DNA from: Chitinophaga sp. CF118
GTDB lineage: Bacteria > Bacteroidota > Bacteroidia > Chitinophagales > Chitinophagaceae
DNA: 64,000 nucleotides
Reading direction: 5' to 3'
Assembly (NCBI RefSeq): GCF_900112615.1
Contig: NZ_FOMK01000008.1
Coordinates: 64,011 to 128,010, forward strand
In this document: one piece after another, positions 1 to 8,666 of the stretch
Layout of the letters: each line of letters opens with the position of its first letter
How positions within the stretch are numbered: the first letter of the stretch is position 1
Notes under the pieces: model-generated
What the model saw: the letters and a program-made list of their open reading frames with translations, nothing else
The model's database searches: none
What the model was told of the DNA's origin: nothing
Position numbers and translations under genes: made by a program

Positions 1-328
1 ATGGCTGTTGTTTAATCCTTGATAGCAGTTCTTCCGGGTTAATTATTTTTTTTGAGTTTGTTGTAATTTGAGGATTTATGATAACGGCCTTATGTCCTGA
101 ATCGGATGATATCAAGGGCAGGCTCAATTCGTCGGCTTTATAGATCTTGATATGAGGACTGTTTTTAAACATTTCACCTTTTGAAAAGGTACCAAAACCT
201 GATGAAAGGGAATTCATAAACAAATACACCCCAACACCAATCGTAACACCTAATGCTGCTACCAGTGTTTGCCTTTTCCTGGTAATGATATGTGTAAATG
301 CAATGTCCGTATTTATGCTTTTTTTCAT
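1..328 (-). CDS. ABC transporter permease, MacB/FtsX type (N-terminal part)
   Basis: The reading frame is open from an ATG at 326-328 to the left edge, giving about 109 residues of an unfinished protein. It starts with a short basic segment (ITRKRQ), then a hydrophobic segment (about residues 21-40, TLVAALGVTIGVGVYLFMNS), then a periplasmic stretch. This is the usual start of MacB_PCD/FtsX-like permeases that work with an ATPase, an HlyD-type adaptor and TolC. The start codon lies only 3 bases after the stop of the adaptor gene, so the two are surely co-transcribed. The ATPase is not in the window and should lie to the left. The family call rests on this short N-terminus and on context. Confidence 0.75.
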   Translation of the reverse strand, partial: MKKSINTDIAFTHIITRKRQTLVAALGVTIGVGVYLFMNSLSSGFGTFSKGEMFKNSPHIKIYKADELSLPLISSDSGHKAVIINPQITTNSKKIINPEELLSRIKQQP

Positions 329-331
329 AAA

Positions 332-1483
332 TTATCGTTGTAATTGTGCTCCCGCCTCAGATATATTTGTTTTATTGGCATCCAGGTTGTCTGTAATTAA
401 TACCGTATTATCATCTATACCACTTAATATTTCCACCCATTCATTACTTACAAACTTTGTAACAACTTTTAATTTTTCCTTTTTGCCTTCCACCTGTACA
501 TAGCCTCCAAAGTCAAGGTATCTTCTGGGAATTAGCAGCGCTTTCTTTGTAATAGCCACAACAATATTGCTTTGCAATTGGGTGTTGACAATAGTAAAAT
601 CTAAACTGTCAGAAAAGACTAATTTACAGATGAAGGATTGGCTGCTCTCATCAAAAGAAGGATAAATTTCCTTTACACTGCCTTTGTAGATCTTGTCCTT
701 ATTCGTGTTTAATTGTATGAATGCTTCCTGCCCAACCTTCACTTTGCTAATATTGCCCTCATCAATATTTACTTTGGCATATATATACTCGGGATTGCCA
801 ATTAATGCAATAGTTTCTCCTCGTTTTACGTAATCTCCCAGTTTTTTATATACCTTTAAAATTTTCCCGGCAACTAAAGCGTTTATTTTGTTTTTCCCAG
901 TTACTACTTCGTTTATCTTTTTTGTTGCTTCAGTGCTGATAACCTGTTGATCGGCCTGTTGTTTTAAAATCCTGTGGTTCTCCAAAGCACTTTCATAATT
1001 CGACTTTGAGGTTTTATATTGAAGTTCCGCATTGTCCAGGTCTAATTTGGCAACACTGTTCTTTTCCCATAATTTTTGATATCGCTGCATATTAATTAAG
1101 TCCAGGTCCATTTTCTGTTTGTCGATGATAATGGTATTCTGGGCCTGCTGCAAAGCGGGGGCATTACTCATTGTGTTTTGATGCGCAATATTATACAGTT
1201 CATTCGCACTTTCTTCATTAAAGAAGGCTTCTTTATTATTTACAACTGCTAATTCCTGTTGCGGATCAACAAGATCTCCTTCTTTAAAATTTACCTGTGT
1301 AAGGTAACCATCTGCCTGGGCAGTAAGGTCATAGGTAGCGTCTGCTTCAAGAATGCCGGATGCAAATACTGTCTCGGTCACATCTTTCCTGATCGGTTTA
1401 GTTTTTTCTGTTTTTTTTCCGCAGGAATAAAAAAGAAAAGCAGGAAGTAAAAACAGCATTATCCTATTGAGTTGTGGCTTCAT
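332..1483 (-). CDS. HlyD/MacA-type periplasmic adaptor lipoprotein
   Basis: This 383-residue protein is a membrane fusion protein linking an inner-membrane transporter to TolC. A lipoprotein signal ends at Cys21 (FLFYSC). The lipoyl-like half is seen at about residues 50-75 (DLTAQADGYLTQVNFKEGDLV), followed by a long alpha-helical hairpin (about 85-195, Gln/Asn/Lys rich), the second lipoyl half (INALVAGKILKVYKKLGDYV), and beta-barrel and membrane-proximal domains. Its start overlaps the TolC stop by 4 bases, and its stop is followed 3 bases later by the ABC permease start, which points to a MacA-type role rather than an RND partner. The substrate cannot be told from sequence. Confidence 0.85.
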   Translation of the reverse strand: MKPQLNRIMLFLLPAFLFYSCGKKTEKTKPIRKDVTETVFASGILEADATYDLTAQADGYLTQVNFKEGDLVDPQQELAVVNNKEAFFNEESANELYNIAHQNTMSNAPALQQAQNTIIIDKQKMDLDLINMQRYQKLWEKNSVAKLDLDNAELQYKTSKSNYESALENHRILKQQADQQVISTEATKKINEVVTGKNKINALVAGKILKVYKKLGDYVKRGETIALIGNPEYIYAKVNIDEGNISKVKVGQEAFIQLNTNKDKIYKGSVKEIYPSFDESSQSFICKLVFSDSLDFTIVNTQLQSNIVVAITKKALLIPRRYLDFGGYVQVEGKKEKLKVVTKFVSNEWVEILSGIDDNTVLITDNLDANKTNISEAGAQLQR

Positions 1484-2793
1484 TTTATTCTGTTATTTAT
1501 ATCAATTTTTGTTTTGGCAGCCAGCACTGATACCTGCGATGAAACAAGGGTATAATTGCTGTTTACCATGGCATTATAACTATCGAGGGCTCGATCAAAA
1601 CTTACCAGATCTTCCTTATACAGGTCCAGGTATTTCTCATAATTCTCTTTCTTTAATAAGAATATTTCTTTGTTGGCTGTAGCCTGGCTTAATGCTTTGT
1701 TATAATTTGTAATGAGCTGCTGTATTGTTAATTCTGACTTTATCTTTTCCTGCTCGGTATTTTTCTTGGCCAGTAAATAATCATATTTGGCTTTTGTAGT
1801 CTCGCTCATGGTAGAGGCCGAAGGCATTGGAACCTTTATTTTAAAGCCCAAATAACTGCTGGAATTCCATTTTACACTGTTGTCAAAGAGCTTACCACGT
1901 GTATTATTTTGCTGACTGGTATTACTCTGGAAAAAGGAAATTGTTGGATATTTTGTACACTTTTCCTGTTTCCAGGATGCTAAAGCTATTTGTTCTTTTA
2001 GCATGCTGTTGGCTAATGCAATGTTATTGGCTTCTATAGTTGGGTTGAGAATGAATTCAGTCAGCGAAGTTTTATTTACAATTTCTATATCTTCCTGCTC
2101 CGGAATATCACAGAGGATTTTGAGTGCTAAGTATTGCTGTTTTATAAGATACTCAATCTGGTTTTTATTCTCTTTGGTAGTCAGAAAATTTATGTTTGCA
2201 TCATTTACGTCCTGCTGCTTTATAACACCTTCATTCAGTTTGTTTTGGGTAATTTTCAATAAGCTGTCGGAAGTGTTTAAATTTTCAAGGGTACTGGCAA
2301 GTTCTTCCTGTAGAGATACAATGTTACAGTAAGTGGTAGCAATATTTTCCCAAAGTTCTTTTATCGTAATCTTATTTTCTGAAGTGCTGCTTTCTATATT
2401 TAGCTTAGCCAACTTCAGATTTAACCAACCATTTACGTTAAGCAATTTTATTTCTATATCCTGGGTAAAATTTGTTACATAAGGAACACCTGACTTCACT
2501 TCTTTATAAGTACCGGCCTCACCTCCAAATATTTCCGCAGGGAAGAGGGAGACGGGCAATTTGGTATTATGCGTATAGCTTAGTGAGGTATTTCCGGTTG
2601 GATCCGGGATACTAAGGAGGGCAGCCAGCTTTGCTTTCTTTGCCTGATCTATCCGGATATAGCCAGATTGAATAGAAATGCTTTTTGATGTAGAATAACT
2701 CAAAAGTGAATCTACAGATGTAAAGATCTTTTGCGATTGAACCGTACCGGAGCAAAAGAGAGAAATAATTATTAGCCAAATAGTAATCTTCAT
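1480..2793 (-). CDS. TolC family outer-membrane efflux protein
   Basis: This 437-residue protein has a Sec signal (about residues 1-20, ending VQS-Q) and two repeats of long amphipathic helices, the pattern of the TolC/OEP family that forms the outer-membrane exit duct. A segment near residues 65-95 (PDPTGNTSLSYTHNTKLPVS) matches the barrel strand region and resembles the TolC at 6227-7576, which has VPVQVVPADLFGGTAGTY where this one has LPVSLFPAEIFGGEAGTY. The two are therefore paralogues. It overlaps both neighbours by 4 bases in the order DUF2147-like, TolC, adaptor, permease, indicating translational coupling. Confidence 0.9.
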   Translation of the reverse strand: MKITIWLIIISLFCSGTVQSQKIFTSVDSLLSYSTSKSISIQSGYIRIDQAKKAKLAALLSIPDPTGNTSLSYTHNTKLPVSLFPAEIFGGEAGTYKEVKSGVPYVTNFTQDIEIKLLNVNGWLNLKLAKLNIESSTSENKITIKELWENIATTYCNIVSLQEELASTLENLNTSDSLLKITQNKLNEGVIKQQDVNDANINFLTTKENKNQIEYLIKQQYLALKILCDIPEQEDIEIVNKTSLTEFILNPTIEANNIALANSMLKEQIALASWKQEKCTKYPTISFFQSNTSQQNNTRGKLFDNSVKWNSSSYLGFKIKVPMPSASTMSETTKAKYDYLLAKKNTEQEKIKSELTIQQLITNYNKALSQATANKEIFLLKKENYEKYLDLYKEDLVSFDRALDSYNAMVNSNYTLVSSQVSVLAAKTKIDINNRIK

Positions 2794-3194
2794 TTGTTGT
2801 TTTTTATTCTTGTTAAGTACACCGTCCTGGTTATAAATAGCTTCCTCACGATCAGCTTTAACCGATCATTATCTATTATTGAAGCAGTTACATCTACTTC
2901 CATATTTGCATCAGGAGGCCGCATGGTGCCGGTAAAGGTTTGAGATGCTTTATCGTACTTAAGTTTCTTCAGGGTAAGTGTCCCGTTTTTTGAAGGATTA
3001 TTTTTGTCATTTATTATTTTGCCGTAATACGCACTATCTGCGGCCACGTATATTTCCATTTCAAGGGGTTTATCCTTGATCTCACTTTTCCAGTTGCCGG
3101 TAATATTCCCAGGTGTTTGGCCTAAAGCTGACAATCCACAAAAAAGAAAGGCAATCATAATGCCCGAATGTTTAACTGATGATTTCATATGCAT
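2790..3194 (-). CDS. DUF2147-like small secreted protein, first gene of the export operon
   Basis: This 134-residue protein has a Sec signal (AFLFCGLSALGQ). The mature part starts GNITGNWKSEIKDKPLEMEI and continues with YYGKIINDKNNPSKNGTLTL, which fits the DUF2147 lipocalin-like pattern (GxW near the start, a Y/W-G-K-I strand, NP before a turn), but it is short for that family. It is the promoter-proximal gene of the efflux operon and overlaps TolC by 4 bases. A second ATG at 3188 is an equally good start. The function of the family is not established; an envelope-stress or lipid-binding role would be a guess. Confidence 0.7.
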   Translation of the reverse strand: MHMKSSVKHSGIMIAFLFCGLSALGQTPGNITGNWKSEIKDKPLEMEIYVAADSAYYGKIINDKNNPSKNGTLTLKKLKYDKASQTFTGTMRPPDANMEVDVTASIIDNDRLKLIVRKLFITRTVYLTRIKNNK

Positions 3195-3209
3195 TTATTG
3201 TGACCCAAA

Positions 3210-3264
3210 GATTTGGATATATTCTGTATGCTGCAATTGATTGTAGCCTAAGATGGACAAAATA
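3210..3264 (-). repeat. Repeat element A: promoter-region box facing the export operon
   Basis: This 54-base stretch aligns without gaps to 12372-12425 (42 of 54 positions identical by my count). It carries the box ATTTTGTCCAT on the minus strand (3253-3263), pointing at the DUF2147-TolC operon, and two TACA words 17 bases apart. The same 11-mer occurs at 5294-5304 and 12541-12551 on the plus strand. It sits immediately upstream of an operon next to a LytTR regulator gene, so it may be the operator or promoter of that regulator. That role is inference. Confidence 0.5.
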
Positions 3265-3401
3265 GAAACTGAAAGGAAAATGATACAAACAATGGCAATT
3301 GTTATTCACATGCACAACCGCACAAACAGAAATATATAACCAGATAGCAGGCAAAGATTATCTGCCTGTACCGGATAAAAGGAAGCCTTAAGAGAGTTAG
3401 T

Positions 3402-4163
3402 TTAGTGTTGGGAAAGCCATTCTATAAATGAGGAGATCTTTAATTTTCCTACCAGTATCTGATCTTTAAAAGGTACAGAAAGGTTCACTATTATCTTACG
3501 GTTAAAATATTGCGTGGCATCCTTTACCGCCTTTCGATTTATAAGGAATTGACGGTTGGCCCTGAAAAAGGAGGGGGAAAAAGCTTTTTCAAGGTCTTCA
3601 AGATTTTCGTTTACAATAAACTTTTCCTGCTTAAATGTATAAGCATAAGTATATCTGTTATCAATAAAAAATAGCACTATGGTATTGGCTTCCAGCGGGA
3701 TAATTTTATTGGCTTGCCTGATGATCACTGCATTTTTTTGCGGGGTCACTTTTAGTTCAAGTGCGGTGAGCTGTTCTTTATATTTTTCATTATTTCTTGA
3801 AAATGTTTTCTCAAGTGTAATATATTTTGATAATGCTTTTTCTATAGTGTCCTTGTTAAAGGGTTTTAAGAGATAATCAATTCCGGTTGTTTCAAAAGCT
3901 TCAGAAAAATAACTATTGTAGGCAGTACAAAAAATGATCGGAACCTGGTTCTCCATTAGCTTGAATATCTCAAAACTCAGACCGTCGCCCAATTCGATGT
4001 CTGAGAAAATGAGATCTGTATCTTCGTGCTTTGCAAAGTATTCAATAGCCTCTTCTACTGAATGTAATAATGCGCCAATTTCTATATCAGGTTCTACTTC
4101 AAGAATAGTTCTTTTTAAATCCTTTGCAGTAACTTTCTCATCTTCAATAATTACTATTTTCAT
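3402..4163 (-). CDS. LytTR family response regulator
   Basis: This 253-residue cytoplasmic response regulator has an N-terminal receiver domain (residues 1-120) with the acidic pair E7/D8, phospho-acceptor D55 (LIFSDIEL) and the conserved K in YLLKPF. The C-terminal LytTR DNA-binding domain (about 145-250) shows the typical FFIDNRYTYAYTF, FFRANRQFLIN and KISSFIEWL segments. It overlaps the kinase gene by 4 bases and ends about 200 bases before the efflux operon, so that operon is the obvious candidate target. LytTR proteins normally bind direct repeats; see the repeat elements at 3210 and 5237. Confidence 0.93.
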   Translation of the reverse strand: MKIVIIEDEKVTAKDLKRTILEVEPDIEIGALLHSVEEAIEYFAKHEDTDLIFSDIELGDGLSFEIFKLMENQVPIIFCTAYNSYFSEAFETTGIDYLLKPFNKDTIEKALSKYITLEKTFSRNNEKYKEQLTALELKVTPQKNAVIIRQANKIIPLEANTIVLFFIDNRYTYAYTFKQEKFIVNENLEDLEKAFSPSFFRANRQFLINRKAVKDATQYFNRKIIVNLSVPFKDQILVGKLKISSFIEWLSQH

Positions 4164-5188
4164 ATATGCTGGTTGTTTAACAAGTAGACCTTAACACTAA
4201 ATTCATCTTTGGTGTCAGTGATCTCTATCTCTTTATGTGTGATAATTCTATATCGCTGATTCAGATTTTTTAGCCCAGTGCCTGTAGTATCCACAGCCCT
4301 TGCAGGTAATTTATTGTTACAAACCAAAATGGTATCCTTCTCTATGTAATTTATTCCGATCATTAACGGCCTTCTTTCTGTAAATGAGTTATGTTTAATA
4401 GCATTCTCTACCAATGTTTGAAGAGCATACGCGGGCATCTGCATGTTGTATATCTCATGCGGAATATTTACATTAAAGATAACGGAGCTTTCAAAACGTG
4501 TTTTTTGTAAATCAATGTAATCTTTGGTGAATTTTAATTCCTGTTCTACCGATACCAGGTCGCAATTATGGACTTCCAGGGAATAGCGCAGAAAATTTGA
4601 CAGCTTTATTGAATAATTCTCAGCTTCTTCCGGTTCCGCTTTTATCAAAGATTTTAGTACGCTAAGTGTATTAAACAGGAAATGAGGCTGGAGCTGTTGT
4701 AGCAGTACTTGTTTCTGTGCTTCAAGATTACTTACTTTAAGTTCCTGGATTTCAATTTCAGCATCCTTGTTTTTTTGAGTGGCTAATATGGAGTTGCAGA
4801 TGATTAAAATGATGGTGTTTATAGCCAGCAACGAAATAAATGGATATACCATTAAAATATCCCTTCCAAATGCCAATTCTCCTTGTGCGATAAAGTCCGG
4901 TGGCTTCAACATTTTTCTGAAAGCGACAATTATAATATGGAAAGTACCTACAAAGGCATAACTATAAATATACCATTTCCAATTTTTTGCTGTTCTGGCA
5001 TATCGGATGATAGAAATATTAATGGTCCAGAATATAAACACATTAATGGTAATGATAAGACCTGCAAATAGAATATATGAGGGTTGGACTTTATTGAAGA
5101 TGTAAAAGGGAGTTACCCCGTATAAGGCAATTATCGGAGATGAAATGATAGCAGTCCTGATGAATCTTTTTAATAAATTTCTTTCCAT
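4160..5188 (-). CDS. LytS/YehU-like sensor histidine kinase
   Basis: This 342-residue membrane kinase has four predicted hydrophobic segments (about residues 12-32, 38-60, 74-90 and 113-136), a short coiled coil (about 138-165), the His_kinase (PF06580) H-box LQPHFLFNTLSVLKSLI with phospho-acceptor H169, and an HATPase_c domain with the N-box LVENAIKHN and the glycine-poor TGTGLKNLNQRY of this subfamily. There is no extracytoplasmic sensor domain of any size, so it may sense a membrane signal. It is co-transcribed and translationally coupled with the LytTR regulator. Repeat element C lies in its upstream region. Confidence 0.93.
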   Translation of the reverse strand: MERNLLKRFIRTAIISSPIIALYGVTPFYIFNKVQPSYILFAGLIITINVFIFWTINISIIRYARTAKNWKWYIYSYAFVGTFHIIIVAFRKMLKPPDFIAQGELAFGRDILMVYPFISLLAINTIILIICNSILATQKNKDAEIEIQELKVSNLEAQKQVLLQQLQPHFLFNTLSVLKSLIKAEPEEAENYSIKLSNFLRYSLEVHNCDLVSVEQELKFTKDYIDLQKTRFESSVIFNVNIPHEIYNMQMPAYALQTLVENAIKHNSFTERRPLMIGINYIEKDTILVCNNKLPARAVDTTGTGLKNLNQRYRIITHKEIEITDTKDEFSVKVYLLNNQHI

Positions 5189-5236
5189 GTTCCCCCAAAA
5201 TTAAATAATAGTGAAATTAACAGGATGTAATGAAAA

Positions 5237-5373
5237 CACTGTTTAATCAGGTAATTGTCCCACGTTTCATGATGATTGGCCTTTTAGGGCAGCATTTTGT
5301 CCATTACAGCGATGTTTACATATGTCGTTTTCTGTATAAGCTTTACTTTTGGAATATCATTTAGAAAGCACTT
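5237..5373 (+). repeat. Repeat element C: homologous to 12485-12620
   Basis: About 137 bases here align almost without gaps to 12485-12620, with roughly three quarters of positions the same by eye. The best block is ATTTTGTCCAT at 5294-5304, followed by CAGCGA and TTACAT, and then GTTTTCTGTATA. It lies in the divergent region between the kinase (minus) and the TetR gene (plus), with its box facing the TetR side. I see no convincing open frame in it, so it is more likely a regulatory region than a gene remnant. Confidence 0.55.
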
Positions 5374-5462
5374 GTTGATGTAGGCCGAATGATATTGATT
5401 CAAAGCAATTTCTATTTTTATCAAAATTGCTAAAATAAACTTTTTAATTAAAAATGCAGCTT

Positions 5463-5470
5463 TATCTTTG
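5463..5470 (+). promoter_or_regulatory. -7 promoter element of the TetR gene
   Basis: TATCTTTG matches the Bacteroidota -7 consensus TAnnTTTG and lies 24 bases before the TetR ATG at 5494. No clear -33 TTTG is seen at the expected spacing. The sequence TTGCTAAAATAAAC (from about 5427) just upstream recurs before the efflux operon and may be a TetR operator half. Confidence 0.5.
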
Positions 5471-5493
5471 CATCGGAAATTAAATAAGTTTAG

Positions 5494-6093
5494 ATGCCAG
5501 TAAAGGATGCTCAAACAGAAAAGCTTATCAAAGATACAGCTATGCGGATTTTCTTTGTGGAGGGAAATATCCATGCCAAAACACAGGAAATAGCAGACGC
5601 GGCAGGAGTGAACAGGGGACTCATCTATTACTATTTTAAAAATAGAGACCACCTGTTTGACGTGGTATTTACGGAAGCTATGTCAGTGGTTCAGAATCGT
5701 ATAAAAGAGTTGTTTTTTTCAAGTAAACTGGAGTTCAGGGAGAAAATGGGACAGTTCATTGAATTTTTTATAGATAATAATTTGAAATACCCTTACCTGG
5801 AGATCTTTCTGATTACAGAAGTGAATGTTGGCCATCATGTGCCTCATCAGGAAAAAGCACAGATAACCAAATTAACTGCAAGTATAGAAGGAGAACTTAA
5901 AGAGGAGATTAGAAAAGGATCAGTGCCTCAGATGTCTGCCAGGCAATTTATAATCAACATGATTTCTCTTTGTGTCTATCCTATATTATCAAAGCCACTA
6001 TTAAAAGAATTAATGCAACTGGATGAAAAGGGATACCTGGCATTGGTGAAGGATAGAAAGCAGCTTATACTTAAGGTACTGTTTCGCGACTAG
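5494..6093 (+). CDS. TetR/AcrR family transcriptional regulator
   Basis: This 199-residue protein has an N-terminal TetR helix-turn-helix (about residues 12-58: TQEIADAAGVNRGLIYYYFKN) and a helical ligand-binding C-terminal domain. It is followed by its own terminator and then by the TolC-adaptor-RND operon in the same direction, the common layout for a TetR repressor controlling a drug-efflux operon. A shared word in front of both genes (TGCTAAAATAAA) supports autoregulation and control of the pump. The ligand is unknown. Confidence 0.93.
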   Translation: MPVKDAQTEKLIKDTAMRIFFVEGNIHAKTQEIADAAGVNRGLIYYYFKNRDHLFDVVFTEAMSVVQNRIKELFFSSKLEFREKMGQFIEFFIDNNLKYPYLEIFLITEVNVGHHVPHQEKAQITKLTASIEGELKEEIRKGSVPQMSARQFIINMISLCVYPILSKPLLKELMQLDEKGYLALVKDRKQLILKVLFRD

Positions 6094-6119
6094 CACCGAA
6101 TATATTTAGTTGAATTAAA

Positions 6120-6143
6120 GGTACCCGGCGGTACCATTTTTTT
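6120..6143 (+). terminator. Terminator after the TetR gene
   Basis: A perfect 6-bp stem GGTACC / GGTACC with loop CGGC (6120-6135) is followed by ATTTTTTT. It lies 26 bases after the TetR stop and separates that transcript from the efflux operon. Confidence 0.7.
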
Positions 6144-6152
6144 AACTTTTAA

Positions 6153-6168
6153 TTAGCAATAATGCTAA
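6153..6168 (+). promoter_or_regulatory. Putative TetR operator palindrome
   Basis: TTAGCA-ATAA-TGCTAA is an inverted repeat with 6-bp arms, placed between the TetR terminator and the efflux operon start. Its right arm and flank (TGCTAAAATAAAA) match the sequence TTGCTAAAATAAA upstream of the TetR gene at about 5427-5439, and another TTAGCA lies at about 6216. This sharing is what one expects of a repressor that binds both promoters. Binding itself is inference. Confidence 0.45.
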
Positions 6169-6184
6169 AATAAAACAGGCTATG

Positions 6185-6206
6185 GGCACATGATGTGCCG
6201 TTTTTT
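6185..6206 (+). terminator. Hairpin with T-run in the efflux operon leader
   Basis: The stem GGCACA / TGTGCC with a 3-base loop (6185-6199) is followed by G and six T, and ends 20 bases before the TolC ATG at 6227. It could be a second terminator of the TetR transcript, or an attenuator if the pump promoter lies upstream near the palindrome at 6153. Confidence 0.5.
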
Positions 6207-6226
6207 AGATTATTAAATTAGCAAAA

Positions 6227-7576
6227 ATGATAAATAAAAAATGGAAAGGTATTCGATTTTCACTGCTGGTAGCATCCGCATTTTTGTTGGTAAATAAATT
6301 ATCAGGACAAAACATGTATACACTACAGCAATGTATCGATACCGCTTTAAGGAATAGTCTTCAGTTAAAGTCAGACAACTATGACCTGGACAAAACAAAA
6401 GCATCTATTGGCGAGGCCTATAGTAGCCTGCTTCCTTCAGTAAGTGCCAGTGGATCTTATCAATATCAGTTCAAAGTACCTGTGCAAGTGGTACCTGCAG
6501 ATTTGTTCGGGGGTACTGCCGGAACTTACCAGGTGGCCCAGTTTAGTGTGCCTCAGACTAAATCTGCTTCTGTGGACCTCAGTCAGACAATTTTTAATGC
6601 TTCTTCACTGATCGCTCTTAAAGCAGCGAAGGTGGCTATTAACCTGAACCAGTTGCAGATACAGAGCTCTAAAGAAGATCTCGTTTACAATGTTTCAGCT
6701 ACTTATTATAATATTCAAACCATATTGAAACAAATTGAACTGACCAGTAAAAACCTGCAGAATACAGAGGAACTTTTGCAGTCAACAAATGATCAGTATA
6801 TAGCAGGGCTGGCTACTGAAACAGATGTAGACCGCTTAAGTGTATCAAGAGATAATAGTAAAGCAAACCTGGAATCATCCCGTAATAGTCTTGAAAAAGA
6901 ATACAACCTGCTTAAGTTATTAATGAATGTTCCGCTGGAGAATAATGTAGCTGTACTTGATTATGAACTGTCAGGCGAAGTAATGCCGCTGGAATCACCT
7001 GCTTTTGATATCATGAAAAAAACAGATTATCTGCAGGTACTGGAAAATAGACGTATAGCAGACCTGGAAAGAAAAAATATTAAAGCCGGTTACCTCCCTT
7101 CTTTGACACTTAGCGCAAACTATGGTTTGTCCGGATACTATTCTAATGCAGACCCGTTTAAAAATTTAAATAATAAATGGTACTCTTCATCATATGTCAA
7201 ACTTGCATTGAACGTCCCAATTTTTGATGGATTCAATAAGAAGTACAAGATTCAAAACAAGGTAATTGAGATTAAAAAATATGATGTTCAGGCGGAACAA
7301 TTGAAGCAACAAAGTTTGAAAAATGTTGCCAATGCCAATGCGGATCTAAAAAGCAATTTCCTCACCCTGCAGAGTAAGCGCAGAAGCCTCGATCTTGCTC
7401 AGAAAGTACTTGATGATCTTAAGCTTCAATACCAAAATGGGATTGCGATGATGACGGATGTTATCAACTCACAGAGTGAGCTGCACACTGCGCAAAATAA
7501 TTATATAAATGCTTTGATAAACATTAAACAGGCAGAATTAGATCTTAAAAAAGCACAGGGAACCTTATTGAAATAA
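6227..7576 (+). CDS. TolC family outer-membrane protein of an RND pump
   Basis: This 449-residue protein has a Sec signal (residues about 1-27, LVNKLSGQ), then YTLQQCIDTALRNSLQLKSDNYDL, the standard OEP family opening, and two tandem repeats of long helical hairpins with Asn/Gln/Lys-rich helices. It is the outer-membrane exit channel for the adaptor and permease that follow (gaps of 17 bases each). It is a paralogue of the TolC at 1480-2793. Confidence 0.93.
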   Translation: MINKKWKGIRFSLLVASAFLLVNKLSGQNMYTLQQCIDTALRNSLQLKSDNYDLDKTKASIGEAYSSLLPSVSASGSYQYQFKVPVQVVPADLFGGTAGTYQVAQFSVPQTKSASVDLSQTIFNASSLIALKAAKVAINLNQLQIQSSKEDLVYNVSATYYNIQTILKQIELTSKNLQNTEELLQSTNDQYIAGLATETDVDRLSVSRDNSKANLESSRNSLEKEYNLLKLLMNVPLENNVAVLDYELSGEVMPLESPAFDIMKKTDYLQVLENRRIADLERKNIKAGYLPSLTLSANYGLSGYYSNADPFKNLNNKWYSSSYVKLALNVPIFDGFNKKYKIQNKVIEIKKYDVQAEQLKQQSLKNVANANADLKSNFLTLQSKRRSLDLAQKVLDDLKLQYQNGIAMMTDVINSQSELHTAQNNYINALINIKQAELDLKKAQGTLLK

Positions 7577-7593
7577 CAATAAAAATAAAATTT

Positions 7594-8649
7594 ATGAAGA
7601 TTAATATACGATATGTAATAACGGGGGTGATTATACTTGGCCTGTTAGGTCTTATAGTGGTCAAGTTAAGAGGGAATAAGGAAGAGGTTGAGGAAAAAGT
7701 ATACAAGAAGGATCCTAACCGGAAAGTAACCATTCAGGCAGATACTGTTCATTCTGCACCAATGAATCAAAGCACTTCATTCCTGGGTGCTTTTGCACCT
7801 GTCCGGGAGGTGACCATTTCTTCTGAAACTACCGGGAAGGTGGTGTCAATAAAAATTAAAGAAGGGTCAACGGTAAGCGCCGGAGCTATAATCGCACAGC
7901 TGGATACTGATCTTTTAAGGGCTCAGTTGGCTTCTGCAAAGGCTAATTATGAAAATGCGGTTTCGACCCTGAAGCGATATGAAGGAGCTGCGAGTGGCGT
8001 CACAAAATTGCAGATGGATAATGCCAGCACCCAGGTTTTAATAAATAAGGCACAGGTAGAGCAATATGAAAAGCAGATAAGGATGTGTACTGTTAAAGCT
8101 CCGTTCAGTGGTATAATAACATCCAAAAGTTTTGAACTGGGGGCAGTAGTGGCAACCGGATCTCAGATGGCTCAGCTGACTAATATAGATCAGTTAAAAT
8201 TGGAGGTGAATGTTCCGGAAGGTAATATTTCCGGCTTTAAGAATGGACAGTCTATACCAGTTGTAACTGATGTATATGCTGATAAAACCTTTAATGGTAT
8301 TGTAGACATGGTAGGGACTAAAGCTGATGCATCGCATAATTATGTATTGAAGATCCTTGTAAATAATGGTGAAAAATTATTGAAGGCCGGAATGTATGGC
8401 CGTATTCAGCTTACTGAAGCTCTTCAAAGCAATGTTATTTCAGTTCCCCGGTCTGCATTGATTGGATCATCAAAAGAACCTAAAGTTTTTGTTATTGAAA
8501 ATGGTGTAGCACATGTAAGAGCAATTGAAAGTGGAGAGGGCAACGAATATAAAGTTGAGGTTAAAGGTGGATTAAAACAGGGAGAGGTCATCGCCACGGG
8601 CGGACTTGTGAATCTCTTTGAAGGGGCTAACGTGTCTATTGCGAAATAA
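7594..8649 (+). CDS. RND efflux periplasmic adaptor
   Basis: This 351-residue membrane fusion protein is anchored by an N-terminal hydrophobic helix (about residues 5-24, YVITGVIILGLLGLIVVKL) rather than by a lipid. The lipoyl halves are around EVTISSETTGKVVSIKIKEG (about 70-90) and MCTVKAPFSGIITSKSFELG (about 168-187), with a short coiled-coil hairpin between them. A beta-barrel domain and a C-terminal membrane-proximal domain (SVPRSALIGSSKEPKVFVIE) follow. It joins the permease at 8667 to the TolC at 6227. Confidence 0.93.
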   Translation: MKINIRYVITGVIILGLLGLIVVKLRGNKEEVEEKVYKKDPNRKVTIQADTVHSAPMNQSTSFLGAFAPVREVTISSETTGKVVSIKIKEGSTVSAGAIIAQLDTDLLRAQLASAKANYENAVSTLKRYEGAASGVTKLQMDNASTQVLINKAQVEQYEKQIRMCTVKAPFSGIITSKSFELGAVVATGSQMAQLTNIDQLKLEVNVPEGNISGFKNGQSIPVVTDVYADKTFNGIVDMVGTKADASHNYVLKILVNNGEKLLKAGMYGRIQLTEALQSNVISVPRSALIGSSKEPKVFVIENGVAHVRAIESGEGNEYKVEVKGGLKQGEVIATGGLVNLFEGANVSIAK

Positions 8650-8666
8650 TCATCAAAAAAAGAATT

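Noticed and set aside
285..503. Short plus-strand ORF over the adaptor gene end
   Set aside because: It overlaps the permease and adaptor genes on the other strand, has no homology that I recognise and no promoter; it is a shadow frame.
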